A stretch of 64,000 nucleotides of DNA from Orientallactaga sibirica (GCA_036365145.1 JAEOAD010000025.1:30079001-30143000); one strand, 5' to 3'. Counted from the first letter of the stretch, positions 34,501 to 45,164 are shown. Notes: a model not told the origin generated them from the sequence alone. Numbers and translations are program-made.

Positions 34501-35391
34501 CCCTCGTAGGACTGCCTTCATTGTGTCCCACAGGTTTTGGTATGTTGTATTCTCATCATCATTTGATTCTATGAATTTCTTGATTTCCTTCTTAATTTCT
34601 TCAATGACCCATGCGTCATTCAATAATGTACTGTTTAGTCTCCATGAATTTCTGTATGCTCTGTAGTTTTTCTTGTTGTTGATTTGCAGTTTAATCCCAT
34701 TGTGGTCAGATAGCATACAAGGGATTATTTCAATTTTCCTGTATTTGTTGAGATTTGATTTGTGTCCTATCATATGGTCTATTTTAGAGAATGACCCATG
34801 TGCCGCTGAGAAGAATGTATATTCTGCAGTATTTGGATGGAATATTCTGTATATATCTGTTAGGTCCATTTGTTCCATGATATCATTTAATGCAGTTGTT
34901 TCTCTGTTTATTTTTTGTTGGGTAGACCTGTCAAGTGATGAGAGCGGGGTATTGAAGTCACCCACTACTATTGTGTTAGGTGTTATTTCTGACCTTAAGT
35001 CCGATAGTGTTTGTTTGATGTAATTGGGGGCCCCCGTGTTGGGAGCATAAATGTTTAGGATTGTGATATCCTCCTGTTGGAGTGTTCCTTTAATCAGTAT
35101 AAAGTGACCTGCTTTATCTCTCCTCACTAATGTTGGTTTGAAGTCTATCCTGTCAGAAATTAGAATGGCAACCCCTGCTTGTTTTCTGGGTCCATTGGCT
35201 TGATATATCTTTTTCCAGCCTTTCACCCTAAGAATGTTTCTATCTTTTATTCGGATATGAGTTTCCTGAAGGCAACAGATGGTAGGATCCTGCTTTTTAA
35301 TCCAGTCTGCAAGTCTATGTCTTTTGATTGGGGCATTGAGGCCATTGATATTAAGAGTTATTATTGAAAGATATGTATTTGATCTGTCCAT
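31576..35391 (-). pseudogene. L1 ORF2 (endonuclease / reverse transcriptase), disrupted
   Basis: ORF2p nicks target DNA and reverse-transcribes L1 RNA at the nick. The likely start is the ATG at 35391-35389 ([19 protein letters not shown]), just before the endonuclease domain. That domain is open to 34222 with [27 protein letters not shown] and SDHNGI all present. After frameshifts at about 34225 and at A-runs near 33990-34010, the RT domain is open at 33925-32828: [10 protein letters not shown] and [13 protein letters not shown] are present, but the catalytic FADD box reads FADA (GAT GCT at 33292-33287). Further breaks precede 32816-32250 and 32141-31680. The C-terminal Cys/His cluster ([18 protein letters not shown]) is intact. 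The stop TAG is at 31578-31576. Non-functional. Confidence 0.93.
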
Positions 35392-35399
35392 TTTTCTTG

Positions 35400-36522
35400 T
35401 TTTGTAGTTCTTCCTGGTTTTCTTTTTACTCACTTGTTCTAACTGTTGAATATGATTTCTTTTTCCTATTTCCTGCTGTGTGTGTTTTGCTTTTTCTTCA
35501 GCATGAATGATTCCTGCAAGTATTTTCTGTAGAGCTGGCTTAGTTGTCATAAATTCCTTTAGCCTGTCTTTGTTGTGGAATGTCCTTATTTCTCCATCAA
35601 TTTGGATAGAAAGCTTTGCAGGATAAAGTAATCTTGGTTGACAGTTTTTATCTTTCAGAACTTGGAATACATCACTCCAGGCCCTCCTGGCTTTTTAGGG
35701 TTTGTGTTGAGTAATCTGCTGTGACCCTGATGGGTTTCCCCTTAAATGTCATTTGCTTTTTCTCTCTAACTGCTTTCAGTATACTTTCTTTGGTTTGTGT
35801 ATTTAGTAGTTTAATTATAACATGGCGAGAAGAGGTTCTTTCTAGGTTTTGTCTGTTTGGTGTTCTAAATGCTTCTTGTATCTGCATTGGCATTTCTTTC
35901 CCAATTTGGGGAAAATTTTCTTCTATGATTTTATGGAAAACACCTACTAAGCCTCTGGATTGAAATTCTTCCCCTTCTGCTATACCTTGAATTCTTATGT
36001 TTGATCTTTTCATAGTGTCCCTCATGTCTTGGAGTTCCCATTCATACCTTTCTATTAGCTTGTCTTTCTCTTTGTTGGACTGTGATAGATCTGCCACCTC
36101 GTCTTCTAGCTTGGATATTCTGTCCTCTCCTTCATCCATTCTACTAGTGAGACTTTCCACAGAGTTTTTATTTCACTGACTGTGTTCTTCAATGTTAAGA
36201 TTTCAGCCTGGTTTTTCTTCAGTAGTTCTATTTCCTTGTTCATGTCCTCTAATGACCTTTTTATTTCATTAAACTGTTTCTCTGTAATCTCCTTCAACAG
36301 TTTGTTTTCTTCTCTAATTCCTTTGTTTTCTTCTCGGATTGCTTTCATTTCTTCTTTCATTTCTTTGAGCATAGATATCATCATTCCCTTGAAATCTTTG
36401 TCAGGAATTTCATCTAAAACAGTCTCATTGTTGGACCTATCTGATGGATTTGCAATTTTTGGTGGAATTGCATTGTCTTGATTCTTTGTGTTTCTTGTAT
36501 TATAATGTAGTGACTTTTGCAT
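35400..36522 (-). pseudogene. L1 ORF1 (RNA-binding protein), frameshifted
   Basis: ORF1p coats L1 RNA as a trimer. The start ATG is at 36522-36520 (MQKSLHYNTRN). A Lys/Glu-rich coiled coil follows (EEMKAIREENKGIREENK). A one-base loss in an A-run near 36165 shifts the frame, and the RRM-like and C-terminal part resumes in 36160-35672 (KRSNIRIQGIAEGEE). A one-base gain in an A-run near 35693 returns to the frame holding [11 protein letters not shown]. That last frame runs without a stop into ORF2 (442 codons, 35550-34222), so no ORF1 terminator is visible before the ORF2 start at 35391. Confidence 0.9.
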
Positions 36523-37172
36523 CCTGGATTACTTTGATGCTTAGGTTTCCTATTTATCTTCAGTGTTCTTAGGTGTTGTGATCCACCTTTATACTATTTT
36601 AGGATATGGGTTTAAGGTGTCAAGTGTAGCACTTGTACTTAAGTAGAAGTACTCCTAGCTGTTGAGTTTGCTTGTTAAGCAATTATTGTAGTGGACTGGT
36701 GGAACAATTTCGATGCAAGTTCTAAACTTCAACAGAGCAAAATACACATTCAATTGACATGAACACAGAGTATACAAGTGTGAGAATTGAGACAACCAGT
36801 CCTATAGGGTTAAAATCCCTAAGGGCATGTGATGGTCCACTCCCTTAGTCCTGTCAGCTTGGGAATCAGACCCTGTCCTCAATAATAACTGAAGCAAAAG
36901 ATAAAGGCCCTTTAAATCTATAAGTAGTACAGATAGCAATATTCAACCCCTCACATTCAGCTTATTTGAAAATGGTAAAGCCACCCACAAATATGTAATA
37001 CATACCCTGCCTTGACCTGGAAAGAGTGGTTAGCACTTTCAATGCAGGCCTTTGTTATCTTTTGGTGTGGCTTTTAAACTCACCAATGCTGGGTGCCCAC
37101 CTCATTACCTGGGCTGTGGAGCTTGGGTCAGGTCAGCTGGGGCCAGTGTTGACGATGTGGTTCAAATTTGCC
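36523..37172 (-). promoter_or_regulatory. L1 5'UTR / presumed internal promoter
   Basis: The 650 bases between the ORF1 ATG and the right-hand duplication belong to the insertion. Their outer end is GC-richer (cagctggggccagtgttgacg), as is usual for L1 promoters. No tandem monomers, as in mouse L1, are visible. Promoter activity is inferred from position only. Confidence 0.6.
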
Positions 37173-37188
37173 GGTCACTGATTTTTTT
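37173..37188 (+). repeat. Target-site duplication, right copy (L1)
   Basis: GGTCACTGATTTTTTT followed by aattaaac, which preserves the pre-insertion TTTT/AA cleavage site. Confidence 0.88.
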
Positions 37189-37314
37189 AATTAAACTTCT
37201 TGTTATCTATAAAACATATGCTTAGTTTAGAGGCTAGCCAAAGATTTAGGCTGAATTTCTTTCTCTCTCTCTCTTGCTTATGTATGTATGTGTGTGTGAC
37301 ATGTGTGTGTATTT

Positions 37315-37528
37315 TTATTTTATTTATTTATTTATTTTTACATATTTATTTGAGAAGGGAGAGAGAGAGAGAGATATTGAGAAAGAGAGAGAGAGAGAAT
37401 GGGCGCACCAGGGCCTCCAGCCACTGCAAATGAACTCCAGATGCATGTGCCACTTTGTGCATCTGGCTTACGTGGGTCCTGTGGCCTTGCAGGCAAGGAC
37501 CTTAACTACTAAGCCATCTCTCCAGCCC
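37315..37528 (-). repeat. Dip-type SINE (internal deletion)
   Basis: Antisense. It lacks about 25 bases between gtgggtcctg and tggccttgcagg. Confidence 0.87.
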
Positions 37529-37639
37529 ATCATGTGTGTGCATGTATTCACATGTGTGTGCATGTGGAAGCCAGAAGTCAACCAAGTGTGTTCCTCAATC
37601 ACTTTCCAGTTTGTTTTTAAATTTTTCTGTTATTGTTTT

Positions 37640-37786
37640 TGTTTTTCAAGGTAGGGTCTCACTATGGTCCATGCTGACCTAGAATTAACTATGTAGTCTC
37701 AGGGTGGCCTCGAACTCAGGGTGGTGATCCTCCTACCTCTGCCTCCCAAGTGCTGGGATTAAAGGCGTGCGCCGCCACACCTGCCT
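37640..37786 (-). repeat. B1 SINE
   Basis: Antisense with a 5-base duplication (cagggtggtgatcc). Confidence 0.88.
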
Positions 37787-37796
37787 ATGTTTTTTA

Positions 37797-37965
37797 ATTT
37801 TGGAGAGAGAGATGCAGAGAGAGAATAGCATGCCATACAATGGAACTCCAGATGCGCCACGTAGTGGGCATGTGCAACCTTGCACTTGACTCACCTTTCT
37901 CTCTATCTGCCTCTTCCACTTCTTCCTCTCTGTCTCTCTCAAATAAATAAATAAAGAATATATTA
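37797..37965. repeat. Composite of two opposed Dip pieces
   Basis: Starts as an antisense Dip tail and body (gagagagagatgcagagag, aactccagatgcg, gggcatgtgcaaccttgc) and ends as a sense Dip CT-rich stretch and tail (tctctctatctgcctcttcc, tctcaaataaataaataaag). It has no tRNA-like head, so it carries a tail at both ends. Confidence 0.7.
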
Positions 37966-37991
37966 AAAATTATTTTAAAAATCCAGATTAA

Positions 37992-38236
37992 TTTTGTGGA
38001 AGAGGGGGCGGAAAGATTGTTAGAGCCACAAGTTGGAACATTATACACAGAGACATTGCCTCTTCCCTGTCACTGATGGCTCCCCCCACAGTGCAGGACC
38101 CACAATCCCCATGGGGATAACCGGCATCTCCAACGAGGAGATTGTCTCTGGAGGCGGGGAGGGATGAAGGTAAGGATGTACCAACAAGGGCTATTTACAT
38201 ACTGAGTATGTACACAACTAATAAAAAAAGAGGAAA
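37992..38236 (+). mobile_element. 5'-truncated L1 3'UTR with target-site duplication
   Basis: Bracketed by AAAAATCCAGATTAA at 37977-37991 and 38237-38251. The insert starts in L1 3'UTR (tggaagagggggcggaaag, shared with the large L1 near 30535-30550 and with 44380-44400) and ends aactaataaaaaaagagg plus an A-run. About 245 bp. Confidence 0.85.
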
Positions 38237-38254
38237 AAAAATCCAGATTAAATC

Positions 38255-38815
38255 AGGGACATTGGAGAGTTCCTACAGATGTGCTTAGAATCACTGAAAA
38301 GTACCTAAACTTTTTTCCTAGTTTTTTTCTATTTCTACAGAAAGTGGAAATATCTTCCTTTTTATAGTTATTGTTTTGCTCACTTCTAAACTTCATCCTC
38401 TAGAATCATTTTATATTAATTTGTCCAAAGTGTGGGACTGAAATAGATTTTAAAGTGTGTAGAAAACTGTGGCAAAAGAGTAGAGTTGGGTAGAAAAAAA
38501 TAGAGAATTTTCATTACTTCATGACACGATCTTGGAAGGATTCTCCATGTCTTTATTTTTGGTACAGACTAGAAATAAGTGTTTATGGATTTTCTGAAAA
38601 TCCACAGCTTTCTTCCCATTACCTAACACCATCCTTTAGAGCCTGCAGTGTCTCCTTTGGTCGTTCATTGTTCTTTGGACTGATGAGCTCTGGGGGTTTG
38701 GGTCACTAGGATGAGAACTATTATTAGGTCATAGGGAGAAAATATGCCAGGATGCCTCATGATCCAGCTCAGTACTGACTCTTGAGTATAATGCTCTCTA
38801 ACGCTTTCTGTATTT
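38255..38815. other. No recognisable feature
   Basis: AT-rich unique sequence; no gene or repeat recognised. Confidence 0.4.
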
Positions 38816-38816
38816 T

Positions 38817-39017
38817 TATTTTTTTAAAATATATTTTATTTTCTTTATTAGAGAGAGAGGGAGAGAATGGGCATGCCAGGGCCTCTAGTCATTGCAACTG
38901 AAGTCCAGACACATGTGCCACCTTGTGTGTCTGGCTTACATAGGTTCTGGGGAGTTGAACCTGGGTCCTTTGGCTTTGCTGGTAAGTGCCTTAACCGCTA
39001 AGCTGTCTCTTCAGTCC
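38817..39017 (-). repeat. Dip-type SINE
   Basis: Antisense, full length, moderately diverged. Confidence 0.87.
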
Positions 39018-39027
39018 ATCTTTCTGG

Positions 39028-39160
39028 ATTTTTTTGTTTTGTTTTGTTTTTTGAGGTAGGATCTCGCTCTAACCCAGGCTGACCTGGAATTCACTATGTA
39101 GTCTCAGGGTGGCCTTGAACTCATGACGATCCTCCCACCTCTGCCTCCCGAGTGCTGGCA
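39028..39160 (-). repeat. B1 SINE, 5'-truncated
   Basis: Antisense; the first ~20 bases of the element are absent after gagtgctggc. Confidence 0.85.
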
Positions 39161-39164
39161 CAAA

Positions 39165-39905
39165 TGCTTTTACAAGAGGCAGAACATTTGCACAAGAAAG
39201 AGAGACCCTGTCAACACCTAATTTACCCTGTCTGCAATACTGCTGAGATGCTTAACAACAGTGTTAGTCTTTTGGCATTTTGAAAGATATAAAATTATAA
39301 ATAAACTTTTAATTATCTGTGCTCAATGTGACTTTTTATGTGATTTATCAGTGTGTCTTTTGTTCTTGGTGGGGATCAGAGCCTGGAGTGCATGGGACAA
39401 GATTTCCAGGTTCTTGTGTCCCACAGCAATACATTGGACCAGGAACAAGAAATGAAGGGGTAAAAGAAAGAAAAAGAAAAAGGCGGGCTGAGAATGAGAG
39501 CAGCATTTCCTGATCAAACTTATAGAGAGGAATTTTAGACTAACAAACAAGTGAAGAAAAGGATATTCAAATTAACTGATGGGAGGTTGTTCAGTTTCTG
39601 AATTATTTCCTGGCTTTTTGCCACGGTCTGTGAGCTCGTGGACCTGGGCTGAGGTTTGGTGGGTTGTGGCGGGAGTGGGTCCTGGGCAGACCTCATTAGT
39701 GAGTATAGAGGGTCACACATCTGCTTCCTTTCTCAGGCAAACTGTCTTTGTTGTCGGTGGTCATCCAGCATGTGCTTCAAGGAAATACTTTTCTGTTTCA
39801 TTTTGTAAGAAAATATTGACATTGGATAAAGAAAATTAAACAATTTATATTTTCACTCAAAAAAAAAGTTTGTAGATATGCCCAAGAACAGTGGTCATTG
39901 CTTCT
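39165..39905. other. Unique sequence, no gene recognised
   Basis: No repeat recognised. The 86-codon plus frame at 39579-39839 has no known similarity. Confidence 0.4.
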
Positions 39906-39907
39906 TA

Positions 39908-39970
39908 TTTTAATGTTTTATTTATTTAATTATTTAAAAGAAAGGGGGGGCAAGGATGAGCGCGCGCGCG

Positions 39971-40001
<31 letters not shown>

Positions 40002-40101
40002 CACTTTGTGCACTTGGCTTTATGTGGGTGCTGGAGAATCAAACCAGGGACATCAGGCTTCACAAGCAAGCACCTTTAACCACTAAGCCATCTTTTCAGT
40101 C
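39908..40101 (-). repeat. Dip-type SINE containing (CG)n(CA)n
   Basis: Antisense. The usual GA stretch and the first part of the body are replaced by (GC)10 then (AC)11 at 39960-40002; the body resumes at ccactttgtgcacttggc. Confidence 0.82.
39960..40002. repeat. (GC)n(AC)n alternating purine-pyrimidine tract
   Basis: Forty-three bases of strict alternation, with all CpG in the first half. Such tracts readily adopt Z-DNA under supercoiling. Confidence 0.95.
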
Positions 40102-40104
40102 TCA

Positions 40105-40618
40105 ATTTCTTCTTATTTTATATGACATTTGATGGGAAACCCACAGGCTACACAAGAAATCTCAACTTCCTTTTACTCTTTTCCTGTTGATTTGGAACAG
40201 AGTGAAAAAATGATGAATTTAGATAGTAGAAAATTAGATTTATTAGTAAAAATTTGGAAAGGTTTTGTTGTTTGTTTTGTGTTTTAAGTTAGAAGGAAAA
40301 TGTCACTCAAGGTTCCAAGATACAAATCTTTCTATCAAGGTACAAGATGAAAGATTCGAAAGTGGCTTCAGCATCACTATTACCAAGTTCAGGTACATGG
40401 TACTTTTTCAGACAGCCCCCCTTGAAGGTGTTCTTAAGAACATGTCAGGAGGGTGACTCACCTGCGGAGTAAGCCATCGTGTCAGAGACCGGGGCCAGGT
40501 TTGGAGGCATCCATCCACTGACTGCCAGAGTTCTAGGTTCTTTTGTTTCAAGAAGGAATTGGACCAGAGGCACATAATGAAGCAATAGAAATAGGACCAG
40601 CTTATTAAGAAAGAGAAA
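40105..40618. other. No recognisable feature
   Basis: Unique sequence. A short frame at 40265-40456 (plus) is unsupported. Confidence 0.4.
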
Positions 40619-40620
40619 GG

Positions 40621-40801
40621 TGGGCTGGAGAGATGGCTTAGTGGTTAAGACATTTGCCTGTGAAGCCAAAGGATTCAGGTTCAATTCCCTAGGACCCACG
40701 TAAGCCAGATTCACAAGGTGGCGCATGCATCTGGAGTTCATTTGCAGTGGCTAGAAGCCCTGGTGCACCCATTCTCACTCTCTCCCTCTCTTTGTCTCAA
40801 A

Positions 40802-40840
<39 letters not shown>

Positions 40841-40855
40841 AATCTTTTAAAAAAT
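40621..40855 (+). repeat. Dip-type SINE with expanded (AAAT)n tail
   Basis: Sense, full length. The tail at 40799-40843 is about eleven AAAT units. Confidence 0.92.
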
Positions 40856-41114
40856 TATATAAAAAGACATTATTTGCTCCTTTCCCTTCATTTCTTGAAA
40901 TTCAGTGAACTTGAAAGCAAAAGAGACTATTATATATAACGGCTGTAAACAGACAGTAAAATAGATTTGTAAAAATCTAAAATAATGTTACTTGTTCCAC
41001 AAAATAAGTTTTTGTTTTGGAACATGTATTGATTTTTAAAAATATATCATTTAATGGGTTTGTTATATTTAGTTTAAGACCAATTAGTAAATATTTAGAA
41101 TATTTGTCAGTTTT

Positions 41115-41320
41115 GGGCTGGAGAGATGGCTTAGTGGTTAAAGTGCTTGCCTGTGAAGCCAAAGGACCCAATTTTGATTCCCCAGGTCCCACGTAAGCCA
41201 GATGCATAAGGTGGCACATGCATCTGGAGTTCATTTTTAGTGGCCCTCGTGCACCCATTCATATTCTTTCTCTCTCTGCTTGCAAATAAAAAAATAAATA
41301 AAAATTTACAAAAGGATTTT
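41115..41320 (+). repeat. Dip-type SINE
   Basis: Sense, with a small deletion in the gtttgcagtggctggaggc block. Confidence 0.9.
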
Positions 41321-41321
41321 T

Positions 41322-41985
41322 TTGAAAAAAAATATTTCTCTGTTTTAATGTTTATTGTGGTAAAAATCAATTGATGTAACTCATATAAACAAAAGCTCCT
41401 GGGGTGAAATCGTTTTTTCTTCAGTGCAAAGAAGCCTTGAGACCAAAAACATCGGAGAGTTGATGCTCTTGTTTTCTCAAATCTTGGGCACAACTGTTAA
41501 ATGTATTATTCTTCCCTTTCTTTCTACTGCTTCCTAGCAGAGAAACCTATAATTTCTAGTGCCTTGCTGGATCCATTCATTCCTTAGCACCAGATGTGCA
41601 CATTGCCACACAGATACCTTATTATGAATAATCCTCTCAGCTTTTCATGTCGCTCAGAGAGACAGGATCCTGCTGCCATGGTGTATGATGGACACCAACT
41701 CCTGCTGCTGACTCATTGGGGTAGGATAAACCCAGGTGAGCCAATTTCATTTTTATTCTTAGGAAGTTAGTGCTGGTTATACGTCAGACAGTGGTAACTG
41801 TGTGGAACTGAGGTGGCAAGAGCTCAAGTAGTGGGAAGACACATGGAGAAAAATATGTTTTGAAGGGGACAAAGAAAGAAGCAAACTGAGGGAATCAAGT
41901 GGAAGTGGAGAAGAAATACTTTCTGCATCCCAACAGCTTTTCTGATAATGGCTCTAGTCATTTTTTTCCTTCTTCTCTCTCTTTT
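41322..41985. other. No confident feature
   Basis: Unique sequence. A weak MaLR-like piece may lie near 41650-41720 (ctgccatggtgtatgatgg) but is not callable. Confidence 0.35.
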
Positions 41986-41996
41986 TTCCTTCCAAA

Positions 41997-42187
41997 CATA
42001 TTATTTATTTGTGAGGAGAGAAACAGAGAGAAAGAATGGGCACACCAGGGCCTCCTGCCACTACAAACAAACTCCAGACACGTGTCACTTTGTGTATCTG
42101 GCTTTATGTGGGCACTGGGGGGAATTGAACCCAGGCTGCAGGCTTTGCAAGCAAGAGCCTTTAACTGCTGAGCCATCTCCCCAGCCC
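41997..42187 (-). repeat. Dip-type SINE
   Basis: Antisense, diverged in the middle (ctttatgtgggcactggggg). Confidence 0.85.
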
Positions 42188-42189
42188 AG

Positions 42190-43940
42190 TTCTAGAGTTT
42201 TCTGAAGTTTGGCTGCCTTCATGATCCTGGGTTCTCTGAATTACTCTTGTTAACTTTATCAACATCAATTTCCCCTTTCAATTCAGCTAGATCAAATTGA
42301 TTTCTATTATCAGATCGTTAAACAAGTCACACAATTTCCTTCACACTAAAATTTTTGTAGAGGCTGGATATATTATTCTTGTTTAAAGGGGGCAACTGAA
42401 AGTATCTCAGACAAAAATTGAAAATAGTTTGTTATAGAAGAAACAGGAACAGTCATGACACAAATTACATCATCCATCTTTGACATTTGAACAATACTTA
42501 TTAAAACCACTGCAGGTAAGTGAAGCCCCTTACCTGGGCCAGCAGCCAGGGAGGTGTGGAAGAGTCTGCCTTTAAAGGACTTACCTCATTACCCCGAGTT
42601 ACCTGGTTACCTCCCTTCCTAGTTACCTAGTTGAATGTTCTCTGTTCACCTGGAGTGTGGGGGGTGAGTACAGATCACACGCAGACTTTCCGGCTGAACC
42701 ACTTCATTTTAGTATTTCTGCTCTAGGTTTTACTAAACTCGGCAAGGTCATAGCTGTCATGTTACCACTATCCCCAAGGACATAGCACTGCGGCCACTCA
42801 CAGTGTGAGTGCTTGGTAAATATTTCTGAAGAAGTGATTGATTAAATAATCATGGAGGATACTGATATAGCAAATATTATGAGTTCAATCTTAAAAATTT
42901 TTATTTAGATTTTGAGTCACATTCAAAATACAGTTTTCACTGAGATAAGAGAAAATTCTTTTCTTTTAATCAGAATATCATTCCTAGCCCCCTCCCACCC
43001 CCATCTAGAATCTTTGTTGCTAGAAGGTTTATCATTCTCTTCCTTAGCCCTGCCTTTAGTTTTTTTTCTTTCACCTTTAATCCCTGGGATCTATGTGTCC
43101 CGTACTGATGCGATACCATCATGCATTGCAAGAAAAGTAGAAAATTAAGAAAATAAAATTAGGACTCAAATCAAACAACTGAGAGCAGATCGTGGCGAGC
43201 TCTGGGGTCCTAGAGAGGCTTTACCTCGTGAACGCTAGGGTGACTTTTGAGCCTAGCTGCTTAAACTGTGGGTCACAACCCCACATGGGGGCTCTTGACT
43301 GAACGGGAGGTCATGAAAAAATCTACAATGACTAAGAATTCAAAGTGGAACACGTAATTAATTGTTCTGGGATCTGGGGCAGTGCTCACCTGCATGGCAC
43401 TCACAGCAGAGCTTGTTCTCAATACACAATGTGCACACTGCACTGTGCGTACAAAGTCATGTCACACATCCCAACAAACACTGTAGAGATTATTGTGTGT
43501 TATAAATTGCAGTGTTTTTATTGTACTTATATAGAAACGTGTTTTAATTAGGGAAAGCAAAAAAAAAAATCAGTGTTTTCCTACTGTCATTCTTCAGCAT
43601 GTATCAAATTAGCAAATTTTTGGGTTATATTGTGTTAGAATGCTTGATTTTAAAAATGCTGTTTGAGTTGTTTACTTGAGTTTCATTAAAAATTAAATTA
43701 ATTTTGATTTGGGATTGATATGGAACTTCCAATAATTTCTGAAGTAACCTTCAATGTACTACTGTCATTTTGTACTATCTACTTATGTGAAAAGGTATTT
43801 TCTGTATTGTAGATTATAATATCAAAATGTTGATAAACTCTGAAAAACATTGAAAAACATATGTGCAAAAAGATGTAATTCTTTAAGGAAAAGCTGCTCT
43901 CTCTCTATAGCTGCCTTTGTCTTTCTCTCAAATTAATAAA
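42190..43940. other. Unique sequence
   Basis: No gene recognised. gtgcttggtaaatatttctg at about 42808 resembles the 3' end of a MIR/L2 but is too short to call. Confidence 0.4.
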
Positions 43941-43947
43941 TAAGAAT

Positions 43948-44092
43948 TTTTTTTTGAGGTAGAGTTTCACTCTAGCTCAGGCTGACCTGGAATTCACTAT
44001 GTAGCCTCAGGGTGGCCTCAAACTCGTGGCGATCCTCCTACCTCAGCCTCCTGAGTGCTGGGATTAAAGGCGTCCGCCACCATGCCTGGCTG
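43948..44092 (-). repeat. B1 SINE
   Basis: Antisense, near consensus. Confidence 0.9.
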
Positions 44093-44209
44093 TAAAAATT
44101 AATTTTTTTCTTTTATAGGAACTATGGCAGGTTTATATATACACAAAGAGAACAGGTAATTACCATAAAGTTTTGAAATTTGTCTAATTGAAAATATATC
44201 ATTAATTTA

Positions 44210-44640
44210 AAAAATTAGTTATGTATATAGTGTGTATGTAGCCATGATGGTACCATCATTAGCCTTCTCCCTGTCCTCCCCCCTTGGGGATTGTGGGTCT
44301 TGCATTTTGGGGGTAGCCGTCAGTTATGGGGGAGAGACAATGTCTCTGTGCATAATGACCTGACTTATGGCTCTCACAATCTTTCCGCCCCCTCTTCCAC
44401 AAATTTCCCTGAGCCATGTTGGGTTCATTTTAGGTCTATTTCAGTGACGAGGTCTTGGGAGTCTCTGTGTCTCTGGATCTCTGATTTGGTAGGGGTTGAG
44501 TGTTCTCTGTGTCTGTCTCCTTCACCCTTGTGCTAATACCAGGTTCACTGAGAAAGCAGTGCTCTTGCTCATTTCCCCAATAACTCTATGGCTTCAGCTG
44601 GTGCCCTACTGAGGTGCGATGGGCTGAAAGAGGACCGAAG
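44210..44640 (-). mobile_element. L1 3'UTR fragment
   Basis: Antisense counterpart of 37992-38236: ggggattgtgggtcttgc, agagacaatgtctctgtgc and tctttccgccccctcttcc occur in reverse order. It extends further into the 3'UTR than that copy. Confidence 0.7.
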
Positions 44641-44642
44641 AG

Positions 44643-44838
44643 GGGCTGGAGAATGGCATAGCGGTTAAGGCGCTTGCCCACAAAGCAAAAGAACCCAGGT
44701 TCGATTCCTCAGGATCCACATAAGCCAGATGCACAAGGTGGCACATGCATCTGGAGTTGGTTTGCAGCAGCCAGATGCCCTGGAACTCCCATTCTCTATC
44801 TGCATCTTTCTCAAACAAATAAATAAAAATAAAATTTT
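44643..44838 (+). repeat. Dip-type SINE
   Basis: Sense, one base short in the head (ggctggagaatggcatagcgg). Confidence 0.9.
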
Positions 44839-44849
44839 TTATGGGTGTT

Positions 44850-45145
44850 ATAGCCAGTTTTCCCATGCTAGTGTTTGGCACACTGTCCTGTTCCTGTTGT
44901 CCACCTTATGTGGGCCAGGGGGTGATGTCCACCCTCTGCTCATGTCATCATTTTCCCTGCCATCATGGAGCTTCCTATAAGCCAAATTATAATATAATTA
45001 ATATATAATATAATATAATAAAATAATATATATAATATAATAATAAATATAAGCCTATAAGCCAAAATAAACCTCTTTTTTCCCACAAGCTGTTCTTGGT
45101 TGGGTGATTTCTACCAGCAATGTGAACCTGACTGCAACAGTAAGG
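44850..45145 (+). mobile_element. MaLR-type LTR with AT-rich insertion
   Basis: Sense MaLR end: ctgccatcatggagcttcc, ataagccaaaataaacctc, tgggtgatttctaccagc and aatgtgaacctgac. The phrase cctataagcca occurs on both sides of an AT-only block (44987-45053) that splits the LTR. Confidence 0.6.
44987..45053. repeat. (AATAT)n-like AT satellite
   Basis: About 65 bases of A/T only, in taatataata repeats. Confidence 0.85.
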
Positions 45146-45164
45146 TTTTTTTTTTTTTTTAAAG

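Larger units (their letters stand above)
29953..37172 (-). mobile_element. Near-full-length L1 with 3' transduction
   Basis: One minus-strand LINE-1 insertion of about 7.2 kb. In element order: 5'UTR 37172-36523, ORF1 36522 to about 35400, ORF2 35391-31576, 3'UTR 31575 to about 30256, first poly-A (T-run 30213-30255), a 246-bp non-L1 segment 30210-29965, and a second poly-A (T-run down to 29953). The 16-bp duplication GGTCACTGATTTTTTT lies at 29937-29952 and 37173-37188, outside the extra segment. The intact target reads ...TTTTTTT/AATTAAAC, an excellent L1 endonuclease site (TTTT/AA). The copy is not competent: both ORFs carry frameshifts and the reverse-transcriptase active site is altered. 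It is far less decayed than the other L1s here. Confidence 0.92.
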
